This document shows, in pieces, positions 45,531 to 54,835 of a DNA stretch of 64,000 bases (within the stretch, counting starts at the first letter, position 1; the number at the start of each line of letters is the position of its first letter). The DNA is taken from the NCBI GenBank assembly GCA_002840715.1, contig PHBW01000002.1, positions 1 to 64,000 of the forward strand, in the 5' to 3' direction. This DNA is from Chloroflexi bacterium HGW-Chloroflexi-4 (GTDB lineage: Bacteria; Chloroflexota; Anaerolineae; Anaerolineales; Anaerolineaceae). The notes beneath the pieces were generated by a model. The model saw nothing but the letters and a program-made list of their open reading frames with translations. It ran no database searches and had not been told where the DNA came from. Both the position numbers and the translations under genes were made by a program.

Positions 45531-45554
45531 GAAAGAGCCCTGAAGCGCTCTTTC
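45531..45554 (-). terminator. Rho-independent terminator of the DUF4405-DUF2202 operon
   Basis: GAAAGAGC and GCTCTTTC make an 8-bp stem with an 8-nt loop; on the minus strand it is followed by a T-run, 23 nt past the DUF2202 stop. Confidence 0.8.
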
Positions 45555-45576
45555 CAATTGTGAAATTGATTTCAAT

Positions 45577-46392
45577 TCAGTTTGTGCCGTTGCCCCCACC
45601 GCCCTGCCCGCTGCGAGAACTGTTGCCAAATCCGCTGACGCTCCCGCCGGTTTCAGTTGACAGAATCTGCTGAAAGAGATCATTCGAAATGTATTGGGGT
45701 GTGTAAACAATGTCAAATCGATTTGAAAGATTACCTGCAAACGCGTTGAGGTGGTTGTATGAACCCTGGATCAATGTATCAAAAACCTGTTGAATGTCTT
45801 GTTGATCCGTTTCGCTCAGACGCACCTGCAAATCAAGAATATCAATCTCTTCAATTGCAGCACCCACTTTGAAGGCTTCTTCAGCAGAAATGCTGCCCTG
45901 TGCGATCAACTGGTTGTAAAGCGCTTGTAGTTCAGCATTATTGAAAACACCGGTTTCAGCAGAGGCGCTGTCGTTCAGATCATAACGGTTGATCAATTCG
46001 AGCAATAAATCCATATGGGTTTGTTCACTACTGGCAATATTTGAAAAAGCAGGCAAGCCCCATTGACTGGCGAGGAAGAGATATACATCACGGGCAAGTT
46101 TCTCTTCTTCACGCATATAAAGCAAGGCATCGATTTCAGCCTGGTTCAATTCACCAAGGGGCAGCAAAGCAATCGGCGTGCTGAGAGTGTCATGTTCAGA
46201 GATAGCGTCTGTTTCGTTTGAAGATACAGCGATTTCGTTTCCAGCGGCAGGGGCTGCATACTCAGCCGATTCACTGCCTGGTAGCGTTTCTTCTTCATTC
46301 ATCGCGATGGTGCGGTTGACAGCTCCAAAAATGAGCAGGCCGATGACCGCCACAATAATTCCAAATCCAAAACCTTTAGCAATTTTTTTCAT
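45577..46392 (-). CDS. DUF2202 ferritin-like protein, exported
   Basis: A 271-residue protein with an N-terminal membrane anchor or signal (residues 8-30), an acidic linker, and a DUF2202 domain from about 85 to 245: EIDALLYMREEEKLARDVYL, SSEQTHMDLLLELINRYDL and HLNAFAGNL supply the E-E, E-x-x-H and H residues of a four-helix ferritin-like bundle. It ends in a Gly/Ser/Asn-rich tail. The family is often found in archaea and anaerobes; a metal or redox role is likely but undefined. GAGGATAATGA precedes the ATG. It follows the DUF4405 gene with an 18-nt gap. Confidence 0.85.
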   Translation of the reverse strand: MKKIAKGFGFGIIVAVIGLLIFGAVNRTIAMNEEETLPGSESAEYAAPAAGNEIAVSSNETDAISEHDTLSTPIALLPLGELNQAEIDALLYMREEEKLARDVYLFLASQWGLPAFSNIASSEQTHMDLLLELINRYDLNDSASAETGVFNNAELQALYNQLIAQGSISAEEAFKVGAAIEEIDILDLQVRLSETDQQDIQQVFDTLIQGSYNHLNAFAGNLSNRFDIVYTPQYISNDLFQQILSTETGGSVSGFGNSSRSGQGGGGNGTN

Positions 46393-46410
46393 TTCATTAT
46401 CCTCGTTTAA

Positions 46411-47031
46411 TTAGATTTCTGAATTTACAGGTTGAAGTGTGGTGAATTCTTGTTTTTTGAATATCTTGCGGGTAACCTTGGTAACCCAACCCCAATGGAT
46501 CACGAAGTGAATGAGGGCTGCACCGATGAAAGCCACACCAGACCAGGTGTGTAGAATATCCCAAACTGAACGACTGAAAAGAAACATGGGATCCGCGTTC
46601 AATCCACCCTTGCTATCTGGAGTCAGCAGAAAATAGATGCCTGAAATTGTGCAGATAAGAAAACCGAGCCCCAAGATGCCATCCACCAGTGTGTTCATCC
46701 AACTGGCTCTGTTACCATTTGGTTTTCTTTCAATAATAGACCGGCCAATCCGTTTGGTGGTATTGATGACCCATTTCCAATGGAAAACTAAATGAACCAG
46801 GGCAATCACGATCATCGCTAGGCTAATCCAGGTATGCATCCATTCCCACCCTTCGCGTTCAAAAATGATTTGTATGCCATAAAATGGATTGCGTCCGCCT
46901 TTATAGCCGCCATCAGGAAAGATTAAGAAGTAGATGCCTGAAAAACTGGCAACCAGGGCAGTTAGTAATAATCCCGCATCCAATATCCAATTATTGCGTG
47001 TCAGTATGCTAACCTTTCGAACTTCATTCAT
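46411..47031 (-). CDS. Tandem DUF4405 membrane cytochrome b-like protein
   Basis: A 206-residue protein from ATG 47031, which follows GAGGAGC. Two homologous halves (about 8-90 and 108-190) each contain two transmembrane helices. They share SGIYFLIFPDGG / SGIYFLLTPDSKGG, then MHTWISL / LHTWSGV and VFHWKWV / VIHWGWV. The repeated His residues in helix positions suggest one or two bis-His haems. DUF4405 proteins are cytochrome b561/formate-dehydrogenase-gamma-like. Operon partnership with the DUF2202 protein suggests electron transfer across the membrane to an exported ferritin-like protein (inference). Confidence 0.82.
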   Translation of the reverse strand: MNEVRKVSILTRNNWILDAGLLLTALVASFSGIYFLIFPDGGYKGGRNPFYGIQIIFEREGWEWMHTWISLAMIVIALVHLVFHWKWVINTTKRIGRSIIERKPNGNRASWMNTLVDGILGLGFLICTISGIYFLLTPDSKGGLNADPMFLFSRSVWDILHTWSGVAFIGAALIHFVIHWGWVTKVTRKIFKKQEFTTLQPVNSEI

Positions 47032-47194
47032 TTGGCTGCTCCTCAAGTTTTGTTGTCTAAAGGATAAAATATACCTATGAAGAAATTGTGAAGGCTGTAA
47101 GAACATTTTGTGAATATTGCGAGCATAAAATTAAATCGGGATTTGACTGCGATGGTAGAATGAAAAATACAACTTGCGATGCAATCGAGGATCA

Positions 47195-47719
47195 ATGGAC
47201 TCAAAGATTAAGGCACTCATTGAACATTTTCATTTTTCAACCCTGCCCGCGGAGGGAACCCTTTTTGCCAGCACATGGCGCTCAGCCCAGGAATTTGTAG
47301 ATGGCAGCCCGGTTGGCACCGCCATGATCGGCATGTACTGCAGCGATCCGCTCAGTCAGTCATTCTTTCACCGATTACCAGTGGATGAGACCTGGCACTT
47401 TTATGGTGGAGATGCTTTGCGTTTGGTGTTATTGGCACCTGACGGCAGCTGCCGGGAAGTGATCATGGGCGGTAATCCACTCAAGGACGAACTTGTACAA
47501 TGCGTGGTGCCGGCGGGAATCTGGCAGGCCGGCCAACTTGTGGATGGCGGCAGTTATGCCCTGTTCGGCTGCACGATGGCGCCAGGCTTTACCGGCAAGA
47601 TGTATGAAGGGGGAATGCGAGAAGAACTGCTTGCTGCTTATCCAGATAGAAGAGAAGACATAATAAAATTAACCTCTGCCCATGCTGAAAAACAAATGCC
47701 AGATGGATTTGCCAATTAA
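47195..47719 (+). CDS. Cupin, DUF985 family
   Basis: A 174-residue cupin. HFSTLPAEGTLFASTWRSA starts the domain, HRLPVDETWHFYGGDALRLV is the metal-binding first motif with His-x-x-x-x-x-Glu-x-x-His, and FGCTMAPGFTGKMYEGGMRE is typical of the DUF985 end. Members resemble sugar epimerases or small-molecule oxidases of unknown role. ATG 47195 is used because GAGGATC precedes it. It is divergent from the DUF4405 operon. Confidence 0.87.
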   Translation: MDSKIKALIEHFHFSTLPAEGTLFASTWRSAQEFVDGSPVGTAMIGMYCSDPLSQSFFHRLPVDETWHFYGGDALRLVLLAPDGSCREVIMGGNPLKDELVQCVVPAGIWQAGQLVDGGSYALFGCTMAPGFTGKMYEGGMREELLAAYPDRREDIIKLTSAHAEKQMPDGFAN

Positions 47720-47800
47720 TAACAGTCAACACTATAATAAAAAACATTCTGTACCATTTAGGTTTGTGCATTAAAAAAATCTATTTCAAATTGGAATAAA

Positions 47801-49378
47801 ATGACCAAAACAAAAAAAAAGAAACCAAGGATCATGATAGGGGATTTTCTTCTAATCATCATGACAGGACTCTTTTCATTTATCGCTTTATGGAATAACA
47901 ATGTCGGTCAAATCACTTCCGAGATCATCTTTCTACCCTTGATCGCAACGCTGGGCTATGTATTGATTGTGGCAATATTTTGGTTCGTCATACTTAAGAC
48001 GCCAATCCAAGCAACTCTAGCTTCGATATTGACTTTGGTTTTCTGTTTTTCATTCGGTCATGTATTAAATCTATTGGAAAAATATAAACCATTAGGATTA
48101 TCGATTGGATTCTTGAAATTGCTAATCCTCTATTTGTTTCTTTTTTCAATATTGCTATTTATTACTTTAAGAATAAAACATTTTCCGAAGAATTCTGTCT
48201 TTTTTCTAAACATCGTTGTTATGTCATTAATCCTTGTCAACTTATTGCCGATACTGATTTACCAGATAAAAACTGCGAAAGTAGAAACCCCCACGAATAA
48301 GACTGTTTTGTTTAACGATAAAAACGATCAGCCGGATATCTATTACATAGTACTTGATGCTTATGCCAGACAAGATGTTTTAGAAAACGTTATTGGATAT
48401 GACAACACAGAATTCCAAATTAGCCTGAAGGAAAGAGGATTTTATCTTCCAGATTGCGCGCTTTCTAATTATGACATAACTGAAGCCACCATCGGCTCAG
48501 TTCTGAATTTTGATTATTTACAAACCTTAGGTGTATCTGAATCAGATATAGGTGAGGACAATGCAGACAATGCAAAATTAATTTGGAACAACAAGGTCTG
48601 GGAATTTTTCAAACAAAAAGGATATCATTTTGTAACAACCAAAGGTTTTTCCTCTTTTAACGATATTGTAAATTCCGACCTTTACCTAAATTATGCCGAT
48701 GATCATGGTGACAATGATGACATATCCCAGCAGCGGTTTGTCAATTTGTATCTCAATACAACAATTTTCAGAGTCGTGACGGAAATTATTTTAAATAATC
48801 CTGAGAAATTTAATCATTTGCCAAATTGGTTGATCTATAGTTTTAACGAAAGCACAGAGCTCAATTATTTGTTACATTGGTTCAATCAAAATAATTATGT
48901 TTTTTCATCACTCGAAAAAATTCCAGATATGCAAGGTAATTTTTTCATTTATGCACATATTAATTCACCCCACCCTCCGTATGTCTATCGCAAAGATGGT
49001 TCTATCAATTATCCAGCCGAAACCACCGATGAAAAAATTGCATATGCCAATACCATTACACACCTCAATAATAAAATCCTTGAACTTGTCGACCAATTGA
49101 TCAAGAACTCAAATCCCCACCCTGTGATCATACTACAGGCGGATCACAGTATCCATATGCTCACAAACGGCATAGACAAACACAAGATATTTAGTGCCTA
49201 TTATTTACCAGGAGAGTTGGCAACAACTCCTTACAACACGATCACGCCGGTCAACAATTTCCGTTTGATATTTAAGAATTATTTTGATCCTTCAATAGAA
49301 TTATTACCGGATATGATTTATGTAAAATATTTAAATGAATATGAGTTTATTCCTGCAAGTTGTGAAATAACACCTTAA
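47801..49378 (+). CDS. Sulfatase-like membrane protein, paralogue 2
   Basis: A 525-residue protein with the same plan as the one at 30803: about five helices in residues 15-165 and an outer alkaline-phosphatase-fold domain. QPDIYYIVLDAYARQD, SNYDITEATIGSVLNF, HINSPHPPYVYRKDGS and IILQADHSIH align with the four motif regions of paralogue 1. The last site reads ADHS instead of GDHG. It might still bind metal, as Asp and His remain. The gene is more AT-rich than its neighbours. Role: probably envelope headgroup transfer or hydrolysis (inference). Confidence 0.7.
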   Translation: MTKTKKKKPRIMIGDFLLIIMTGLFSFIALWNNNVGQITSEIIFLPLIATLGYVLIVAIFWFVILKTPIQATLASILTLVFCFSFGHVLNLLEKYKPLGLSIGFLKLLILYLFLFSILLFITLRIKHFPKNSVFFLNIVVMSLILVNLLPILIYQIKTAKVETPTNKTVLFNDKNDQPDIYYIVLDAYARQDVLENVIGYDNTEFQISLKERGFYLPDCALSNYDITEATIGSVLNFDYLQTLGVSESDIGEDNADNAKLIWNNKVWEFFKQKGYHFVTTKGFSSFNDIVNSDLYLNYADDHGDNDDISQQRFVNLYLNTTIFRVVTEIILNNPEKFNHLPNWLIYSFNESTELNYLLHWFNQNNYVFSSLEKIPDMQGNFFIYAHINSPHPPYVYRKDGSINYPAETTDEKIAYANTITHLNNKILELVDQLIKNSNPHPVIILQADHSIHMLTNGIDKHKIFSAYYLPGELATTPYNTITPVNNFRLIFKNYFDPSIELLPDMIYVKYLNEYEFIPASCEITP

Positions 49379-49470
49379 CCTATGAGTAAAGATTTGTGAC
49401 TTTTTAGTACTTTTGGGGTTATTTATTGCATGTAAATGTATTCCTATCCTGAAACATTAAGAGCTATCTT

Positions 49471-50598
49471 ATGACTTTAGAGATTCGTGAAGTTCAAAAC
49501 CACCGGCAACTGCGTGAATTTATCCGTTATCCATTATCGTTATACAAAAACAACCCTTATTATGTGCCCAGCCTGTATATGGATGAAATGAACACCCTGC
49601 GCAGTGACAAAAACCCTGCTTTTGCAGATGCCAAAGCTAGGTATTTTTTGGCTTATCGCGACGGCAAGATAGTCGGCCGGGTGGCAGGCATCATGGTGCC
49701 AAAACACGAATTGAAGTGGGGCGATAAATTTATGCGCTTCGGCTGGCTGGATTTTATTGATGACCCTGAAGTTTCGGCAGCCCTGATTGGTGAAGTGGAA
49801 AAATGGGCCAAAGAACTGGGCATGAACGGCTTGCACGGCCCCCTCGGATTTACAGACCTGGACCGCGAAGGCATGTTGATCGACGGTTTTGACGAAGTTG
49901 CCACTCTGGCGACTTTATACAACTATCCATATTATCAATCGCACATTGAATCCTTGGGCTATACCAAAGATGTCGATTGGCTGGAATACGAAATCATTCT
50001 TTCAGACAAACACATGGGTCAAATTCGCAAGACGGCTGACCTGGTTGCCAAAAAATACAACTTGCACCTATTAAAAGGAAACAAGAACACTCTGCTGAAA
50101 TATGCGCCCCAGCTTTTTGATGTGCTGGATGAAGCCTACCGTAACTTATACGGCACGGTGCCTCTCAGCAAGGCTCAAGTGCAAGGGTACATCAACAGTT
50201 ACTTCGGATTTGCTATCCCCGAAATGATACCCATCATTTTAGATGAAAATGACAGAGTCGTAGCCTTCGGCATTACCTTCCCCTCATTTTCAGAAGCACT
50301 TCAAAAAAGCCACGGCGATATTTTACCTTTCGGCTTTATCCATTTTTTGCGCGCCATGAGGAAAAACAAAATCGCAGATCTCTACTTGGTGGGAGTAAGA
50401 GATGAATATCGCGGCAAGGGATTGAACAGCATGCTGATGGTGCAGATCTATGATGCCTTTATTGCTCACGGCATCAGCATTGTTGAGGGCAACCCCAACC
50501 TCGAAGAAAATATCAATGTGCAGACCATGTGGAAATTCTTTGAAAACCGGGTGCGTAAACGCCGACGCTGTTTCGTCAAACATCTTTCAGCATCATAA
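49471..50598 (+). CDS. GNAT-like acyltransferase
   Basis: A 375-residue protein. The N-terminal half has YRDGKIVGRVAGI; the C-terminal half has the acetyl-CoA loop in YLVGVRDEYRGKGLNSMLM (R-x-x-G-K-G type), then EGNPNLEENINVQTMWKFF. It is longer than a single GNAT domain and probably consists of two, as in other bacterial peptidyl- or lipid-acyltransferase relatives. The substrate is unknown. A hairpin terminator follows at 50621. Confidence 0.82.
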   Translation: MTLEIREVQNHRQLREFIRYPLSLYKNNPYYVPSLYMDEMNTLRSDKNPAFADAKARYFLAYRDGKIVGRVAGIMVPKHELKWGDKFMRFGWLDFIDDPEVSAALIGEVEKWAKELGMNGLHGPLGFTDLDREGMLIDGFDEVATLATLYNYPYYQSHIESLGYTKDVDWLEYEIILSDKHMGQIRKTADLVAKKYNLHLLKGNKNTLLKYAPQLFDVLDEAYRNLYGTVPLSKAQVQGYINSYFGFAIPEMIPIILDENDRVVAFGITFPSFSEALQKSHGDILPFGFIHFLRAMRKNKIADLYLVGVRDEYRGKGLNSMLMVQIYDAFIAHGISIVEGNPNLEENINVQTMWKFFENRVRKRRRCFVKHLSAS

Positions 50599-50620
50599 CA
50601 ACTATATTGGATTTAACAAA

Positions 50621-50647
50621 ACCGGTAAGAATAGTTATCTTACCAGT
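50621..50647 (+). terminator. Rho-independent terminator after the GNAT gene
   Basis: ACCGGTAAGA and TCTTACCAGT form a 10-bp stem with one mismatch and a 7-nt loop, followed by TCTTTT. Confidence 0.75.
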
Positions 50648-50751
50648 TCTTTTATACAGAGTAATACAATAATTCTTAATACCTAATTAATAGGAATTTT
50701 TCAGGACGTATCTATCAGTCACCAGGTAAGCTTAGTATAAGAGGCTATCTT

Positions 50752-51024
50752 ATGACTACGAACAATCAGAAAAATGAGGGTAATAAGAATAATTGTAAAT
50801 TGGATGATAAAAAAGAATTACCTCTAAGTTCTGATATATTATCTCAGATTAGTCGTAAACTAAGCGCCAACATTGAACAGGCAAATTCGATATTTATCAA
50901 CTTCGATCATATCAAAGGTGAATCAGAGATTGATCGTTTTCAAATTTTTTCTAATTTACTTAGAGCGGCTGTTTTTCTTGGTCTTGATATTAATAAAATC
51001 GATTTTCATCGAAAAGATGCATAA
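50752..51024 (+). CDS. Small hypothetical protein
   Basis: A 90-residue polar protein with no recognised family. The first 25 residues are Asn/Lys-rich; the rest is predicted helical (SDILSQISRKLSANIEQANS, then LLRAAVFLGLDINKI). It has no membrane segment. It has an independent position between a terminator and a convergent gene; no clear ribosome-binding site is seen, although AGAGG lies upstream. Confidence 0.45.
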   Translation: MTTNNQKNEGNKNNCKLDDKKELPLSSDILSQISRKLSANIEQANSIFINFDHIKGESEIDRFQIFSNLLRAAVFLGLDINKIDFHRKDA

Positions 51025-51044
51025 CACATGCCGATTGTTCTCAG

Positions 51045-51959
51045 TCAATTCTTTGGCATCAGATCATTTTGGTCGGGTACCTTTTCAAACCCAAACTTGG
51101 TTTCCATTTTTGTGTTTTTCCGTATTCCGAACCTTTTTGAAAAAACATGTGTGAATTCAGCCCCCAAGAGAAAAATGATGGTTGAAAAATAGATCCAGAT
51201 TAATAAAACAATCAATGATCCAGCCGTACCATAAGCGGACCCTGTTTTGCTGATGCTGAGATAAATACCTATCCCAAATTTTCCAAACATAAACAATAGA
51301 CCCGTGATCGTTGCTCCAAGCCAGATAACCGTCCAGGATGTTTCCTTATCTGGGATGACTCTATAAATAATTGCGAAAAGAATGGTTACTGTAAAAAATA
51401 GAATTAGAAAATTGAGAACATTCCACAAAAAAGCATTTTGAATAATGCCCTTCGCCTTGCCAAGAAATTCAGAAAGAAAAACACTTAAGATCAACACAAT
51501 TATAAAAAGTAATCCGATGGCCAGAATCAGAAGAAAAGAAATAGAACGATTTTTTAGTGTTTTAAAAAAATTAAGATCCTGCTTCTTGGGCACCTTCCAA
51601 ATCTTGTTTAATGCAAATTGTATCTGGTAAAAAAAACCGGCTGCCACGATGATGAGAATAACCACGCTAAATATTGAAGACAGAGGGCTAATATATTGTT
51701 GCTGAGAGTTTTCCAATATAGTTTTTACCAGCTCACCTGTTTGAATCCCAATAAGGTTGCTGATTTGGGAGATAATGTGAATTTTGGCCGTTTCGGTATC
51801 AAATATGTTTCCGGCAATGGTCATGGCAATTATGAGCAGTGGTGGGATCGAAAATATGGTATAAAAAGCAATTGCCGCGGATAATTGAGCGGCATTGTCA
51901 TCCGTCCAGGCTTGAAATGAAGCGCTTACGACCGCCCAAATTGTCTTGAGTTTTAACAT
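51045..51959 (-). CDS. YihY/BrkB family membrane protein
   Basis: A 304-residue protein with six transmembrane segments. The N-terminal AWTDDNAAQLSAAIAFYTIF and PPLLIIAM are the YihY/virulence factor BrkB signature; FYQIQFALNKIWKVP (near 107-121) and SAYGTAGSLIVLLIWIYFST near 240-260 complete it. The family was once called ribonuclease BN; current evidence points to a membrane transport or envelope role. AGGG precedes the ATG. It is monocistronic. Confidence 0.88.
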   Translation of the reverse strand: MLKLKTIWAVVSASFQAWTDDNAAQLSAAIAFYTIFSIPPLLIIAMTIAGNIFDTETAKIHIISQISNLIGIQTGELVKTILENSQQQYISPLSSIFSVVILIIVAAGFFYQIQFALNKIWKVPKKQDLNFFKTLKNRSISFLLILAIGLLFIIVLILSVFLSEFLGKAKGIIQNAFLWNVLNFLILFFTVTILFAIIYRVIPDKETSWTVIWLGATITGLLFMFGKFGIGIYLSISKTGSAYGTAGSLIVLLIWIYFSTIIFLLGAEFTHVFSKRFGIRKNTKMETKFGFEKVPDQNDLMPKN

Positions 51960-52175
51960 GAAGGGAACCCTCTAATAAATGTGGCTTCTTTTATCACCAG
52001 CACATATTTAGCGTAACTGAAATACTCTCAAAATAACCTGAATCTAAAAATAATATTTCAAACATTTTTGAATATAGAGATAAAAACAAATGTAAAAGTG
52101 TGAATCATTCGAAAGAGAGAAATCCTGCTCATAAAATCAAGTACGATCACCGATAGTAGAAATAAGGAAAAGAAA

Positions 52176-52859
52176 ATGAAAAAGACTCAGTATTTATCAG
52201 TTATGCTAATCATTTCATTATTGATTATTTTTGGCTTTGTATTGACGGGGTGCAGCAGTGAAACCACTCCTTTAACCACCAAAACATCCGCTCCTGTAGC
52301 CACGGATGCCGCGGCCACCGAAGAGCAGATAACCACCGATGCACCCATTGCTGCAGCCGGTGATTGCCTGGTTGGCAGTTGGAACCTGACCGATTTTTCA
52401 GCTTATATGGAATCAATCAAGAACAACATCAGTATGGATAGCGGTGGAGATGTCACGTTTACCAGCGGTGATTTCTCTGGCAGTGCCACATTTACATTTA
52501 ACGCTGACAACACCAGCAAATTTGTTACCGACAACTTCAGTCAGAGTTTTACCATGGCGATGAATATTACCGATCAAACCATGGAACTTCCCATCACACT
52601 AACCATCAACGGCGCTTCATCGGCTGACTATGCCGATAAAGCGGATCAGATCACATTCAGCAACCAAAATTGCGGCGACATGTTGATCACCGTTGATATT
52701 GCGGGCACAGCTTCAAGCATGGATGAAAGCATGTTTGGCGAACCTGGAACCCAAAAACTATACCAATATGATTGCGTAGACGCCAACACCCTTTCGCTGA
52801 AAGTTATTGCGGTAGAGAGCATGGATTTGGCACCTATGATACTAACAAGAGTGGATTAA
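52176..52859 (+). CDS. Hypothetical lipoprotein
   Basis: A 227-residue lipoprotein with a signal peptide ending in LTGC and lipid Cys26. A Thr/Ala-rich linker (27-60) leads to a beta-rich domain with GDCLVGSWNLTDF, SGSATFTFNADNTSKFVTDN and YQYDCVDANTLSL, recalling lipocalin-like DUF domains that begin with a G-x-W motif. Two or three Cys may form disulfides. No specific family is recognised. AAGGAAAAG precedes the ATG. Confidence 0.72.
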   Translation: MKKTQYLSVMLIISLLIIFGFVLTGCSSETTPLTTKTSAPVATDAAATEEQITTDAPIAAAGDCLVGSWNLTDFSAYMESIKNNISMDSGGDVTFTSGDFSGSATFTFNADNTSKFVTDNFSQSFTMAMNITDQTMELPITLTINGASSADYADKADQITFSNQNCGDMLITVDIAGTASSMDESMFGEPGTQKLYQYDCVDANTLSLKVIAVESMDLAPMILTRVD

Positions 52860-52992
52860 TTATTCTTTATACAGAATAGGCTCAAAAAAACGAATTCCAA
52901 ACAGGATTTGGTTTTATTGATTCCAAATAATCCATGCTGCAAATTACGAGATGATATAATCCTTTATCCCTTTATCAATCGATTGAGCGCTT

Positions 52993-54804
52993 ATGAAACC
53001 TCTTTTTTCTCAACCTCATAGATTATTTGTAATTATTGCCCTCATTTTTGGACTCGGTTTAATTTTTTTACAGCCCACCGGCGCAGGGTATGATGAAGAA
53101 ACTCACATCGCCCGTATTTATGAATTTTCACTTGGTCATCCAATCCCGAATTCTTACTTTTCAAGTGCTGCCTTACCTGAGTCTTTTTTTAATGTTTCAT
53201 ATCGCGCTCAAAAATTCTTAACTCCCATTGATTGGGCAAAAATTACAACTAATTTTCAATACACTGTTCACGATTCACAATACCTTGGCTACACGACCAG
53301 AGCAACTTATTCACCTATCAATTACTTTCCACAAGCTGTCATAATGCGGTTATTGGGATATGAACTCAATCTCCCATTACCATTCATGTATTACATTTTA
53401 AGGTTAACATATTTGCTCTCTTATACCTTTTTAACTTGGTTGGCAATCCGTTTTATCCCCATTGGGAAATGGTTGCTTTTTGTTCTGGGGCTAGCCCCTA
53501 TAACACTACTTCAAGCTTCAACGATTACTGCTGATGCAATTACTTTTGGAGTCAGTTTTCTATTTCTTGGCTGGATGCTTCATCTTATTATTGATAAGAT
53601 TCAATTCAACACAAAAATACTACTAGCAACTATATTGACAGTTTTCTTGTTAGCGTCCGTAAAAATAAATTCCATACCATTAATCTTTTTAGCTCTATTC
53701 TTAAGCCCAACACAATTTAAATCACGAAAAACACTCATCTTTCTCTGGGTCGCTTTAATCCTTTTCGTAGCAATTGTCGCTGGAGGATGGAATTTAATCG
53801 CATGGCAATCTGATGCAGCCAGGCGTGGATTGGAAGGAACTAGCTCGATTCAAGTCATTTTGAATTCACTCAAATATCCATTTCAATTCGTTGGTAATTT
53901 AATAAACTATATTGGATTTGTTTTGGGGTCAGTAGCAAAAAGTTGGATCGCCATTTATGGTTATGGTTATTGGACTGTTCCTGGAGTTGTTTTTATTCTT
54001 TATCCGATTGCATTGATACTTGGATTTCTACATGATATTGGTAATAGAAAAATGCCACTGAATTTGCGAATTGGGTTATTAAGCTTGTTTTTGTTGATGT
54101 TTTTTGGGACTTTTGCAATACGGTTGATATTAAAAGAAAATATTTCAAGTGAAGTTGCTACACAAGGTCGTTATTTTGTTGCTGTGATGCCACTATTCTT
54201 TATTGGGTTAATCGCCTGGGGAAAACCTTTGACCTTTTCAAAATGGTTTACCCCCGTTTCTACAGCTCTCGTATCTTTTACATTAGTATTTTTTCTTGGC
54301 GGAATGGGTCTTTCTTATTATCGGTTATGCGGCAGTACTTTATATAATAGTAAAGATTGCTTATTACCAGTTTATAAAAACTGGAATCCATCAACAGATT
54401 ATATGGTTCAAATTCCTGATTCCGGGATAATACAGCAATCAATCATTCTTGATTGCGACAAAATAGATCAAATCCGACTTCAAGTATTTAATCATAATTC
54501 AATAAACAATGATGAAATTTTCAAAGTATCGCTAGTAGATGTTATCAATAACGAGATTTTGGCTGAAAAATCTTTTTCAATGGAAACAGTACCTCAAAAG
54601 GGAGAAATTCTATTTAATTTTCCGGCCATTGAAGGTGTTGTAAATCAAGAATTATACATTCAAATAGAAGGTGATAAAACAGCGAAAAAATCGAGTCTGG
54701 GTCTTGCCGTTAGCGACCCTGGCGAATATCGAGGATCATTCAGTATAAATGATGAGTCCCAGAACAAAGATTTATTAATACATTATCGTTGTGTCAAGAA
54801 ATAA
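52993..54804 (+). CDS. DUF2142 membrane protein
   Basis: A 603-residue protein with about 11-12 transmembrane helices and a C-terminal soluble region from about 465 onward. AGYDEETHIARIYEFSLGH near 31-49 has the D-E-x-x-H motif at the first loop that marks DUF2142/GT-C-like glycosyltransferases. It may transfer sugars from polyprenyl-phosphate donors outside the membrane, complementing the convergent GT2/pyruvyltransferase operon. TATAAT at 52955-52960 is a possible -10. The gene is AT-rich, like its neighbours. Confidence 0.8.
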   Translation: MKPLFSQPHRLFVIIALIFGLGLIFLQPTGAGYDEETHIARIYEFSLGHPIPNSYFSSAALPESFFNVSYRAQKFLTPIDWAKITTNFQYTVHDSQYLGYTTRATYSPINYFPQAVIMRLLGYELNLPLPFMYYILRLTYLLSYTFLTWLAIRFIPIGKWLLFVLGLAPITLLQASTITADAITFGVSFLFLGWMLHLIIDKIQFNTKILLATILTVFLLASVKINSIPLIFLALFLSPTQFKSRKTLIFLWVALILFVAIVAGGWNLIAWQSDAARRGLEGTSSIQVILNSLKYPFQFVGNLINYIGFVLGSVAKSWIAIYGYGYWTVPGVVFILYPIALILGFLHDIGNRKMPLNLRIGLLSLFLLMFFGTFAIRLILKENISSEVATQGRYFVAVMPLFFIGLIAWGKPLTFSKWFTPVSTALVSFTLVFFLGGMGLSYYRLCGSTLYNSKDCLLPVYKNWNPSTDYMVQIPDSGIIQQSIILDCDKIDQIRLQVFNHNSINNDEIFKVSLVDVINNEILAEKSFSMETVPQKGEILFNFPAIEGVVNQELYIQIEGDKTAKKSSLGLAVSDPGEYRGSFSINDESQNKDLLIHYRCVKK

Positions 54805-54835
54805 ATGTTATTATTGAAAAAATCGAACACAAAAA

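Larger units (their letters stand above)
45164..45576. other. Intergenic region, 413 bp
   Basis: Between the lipoprotein and the DUF2202 gene. It holds a possible 20-codon ORF (45271-45333, minus) and the terminator of the DUF2202 operon at 45531-45554; nothing else is recognised. Confidence 0.5.
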
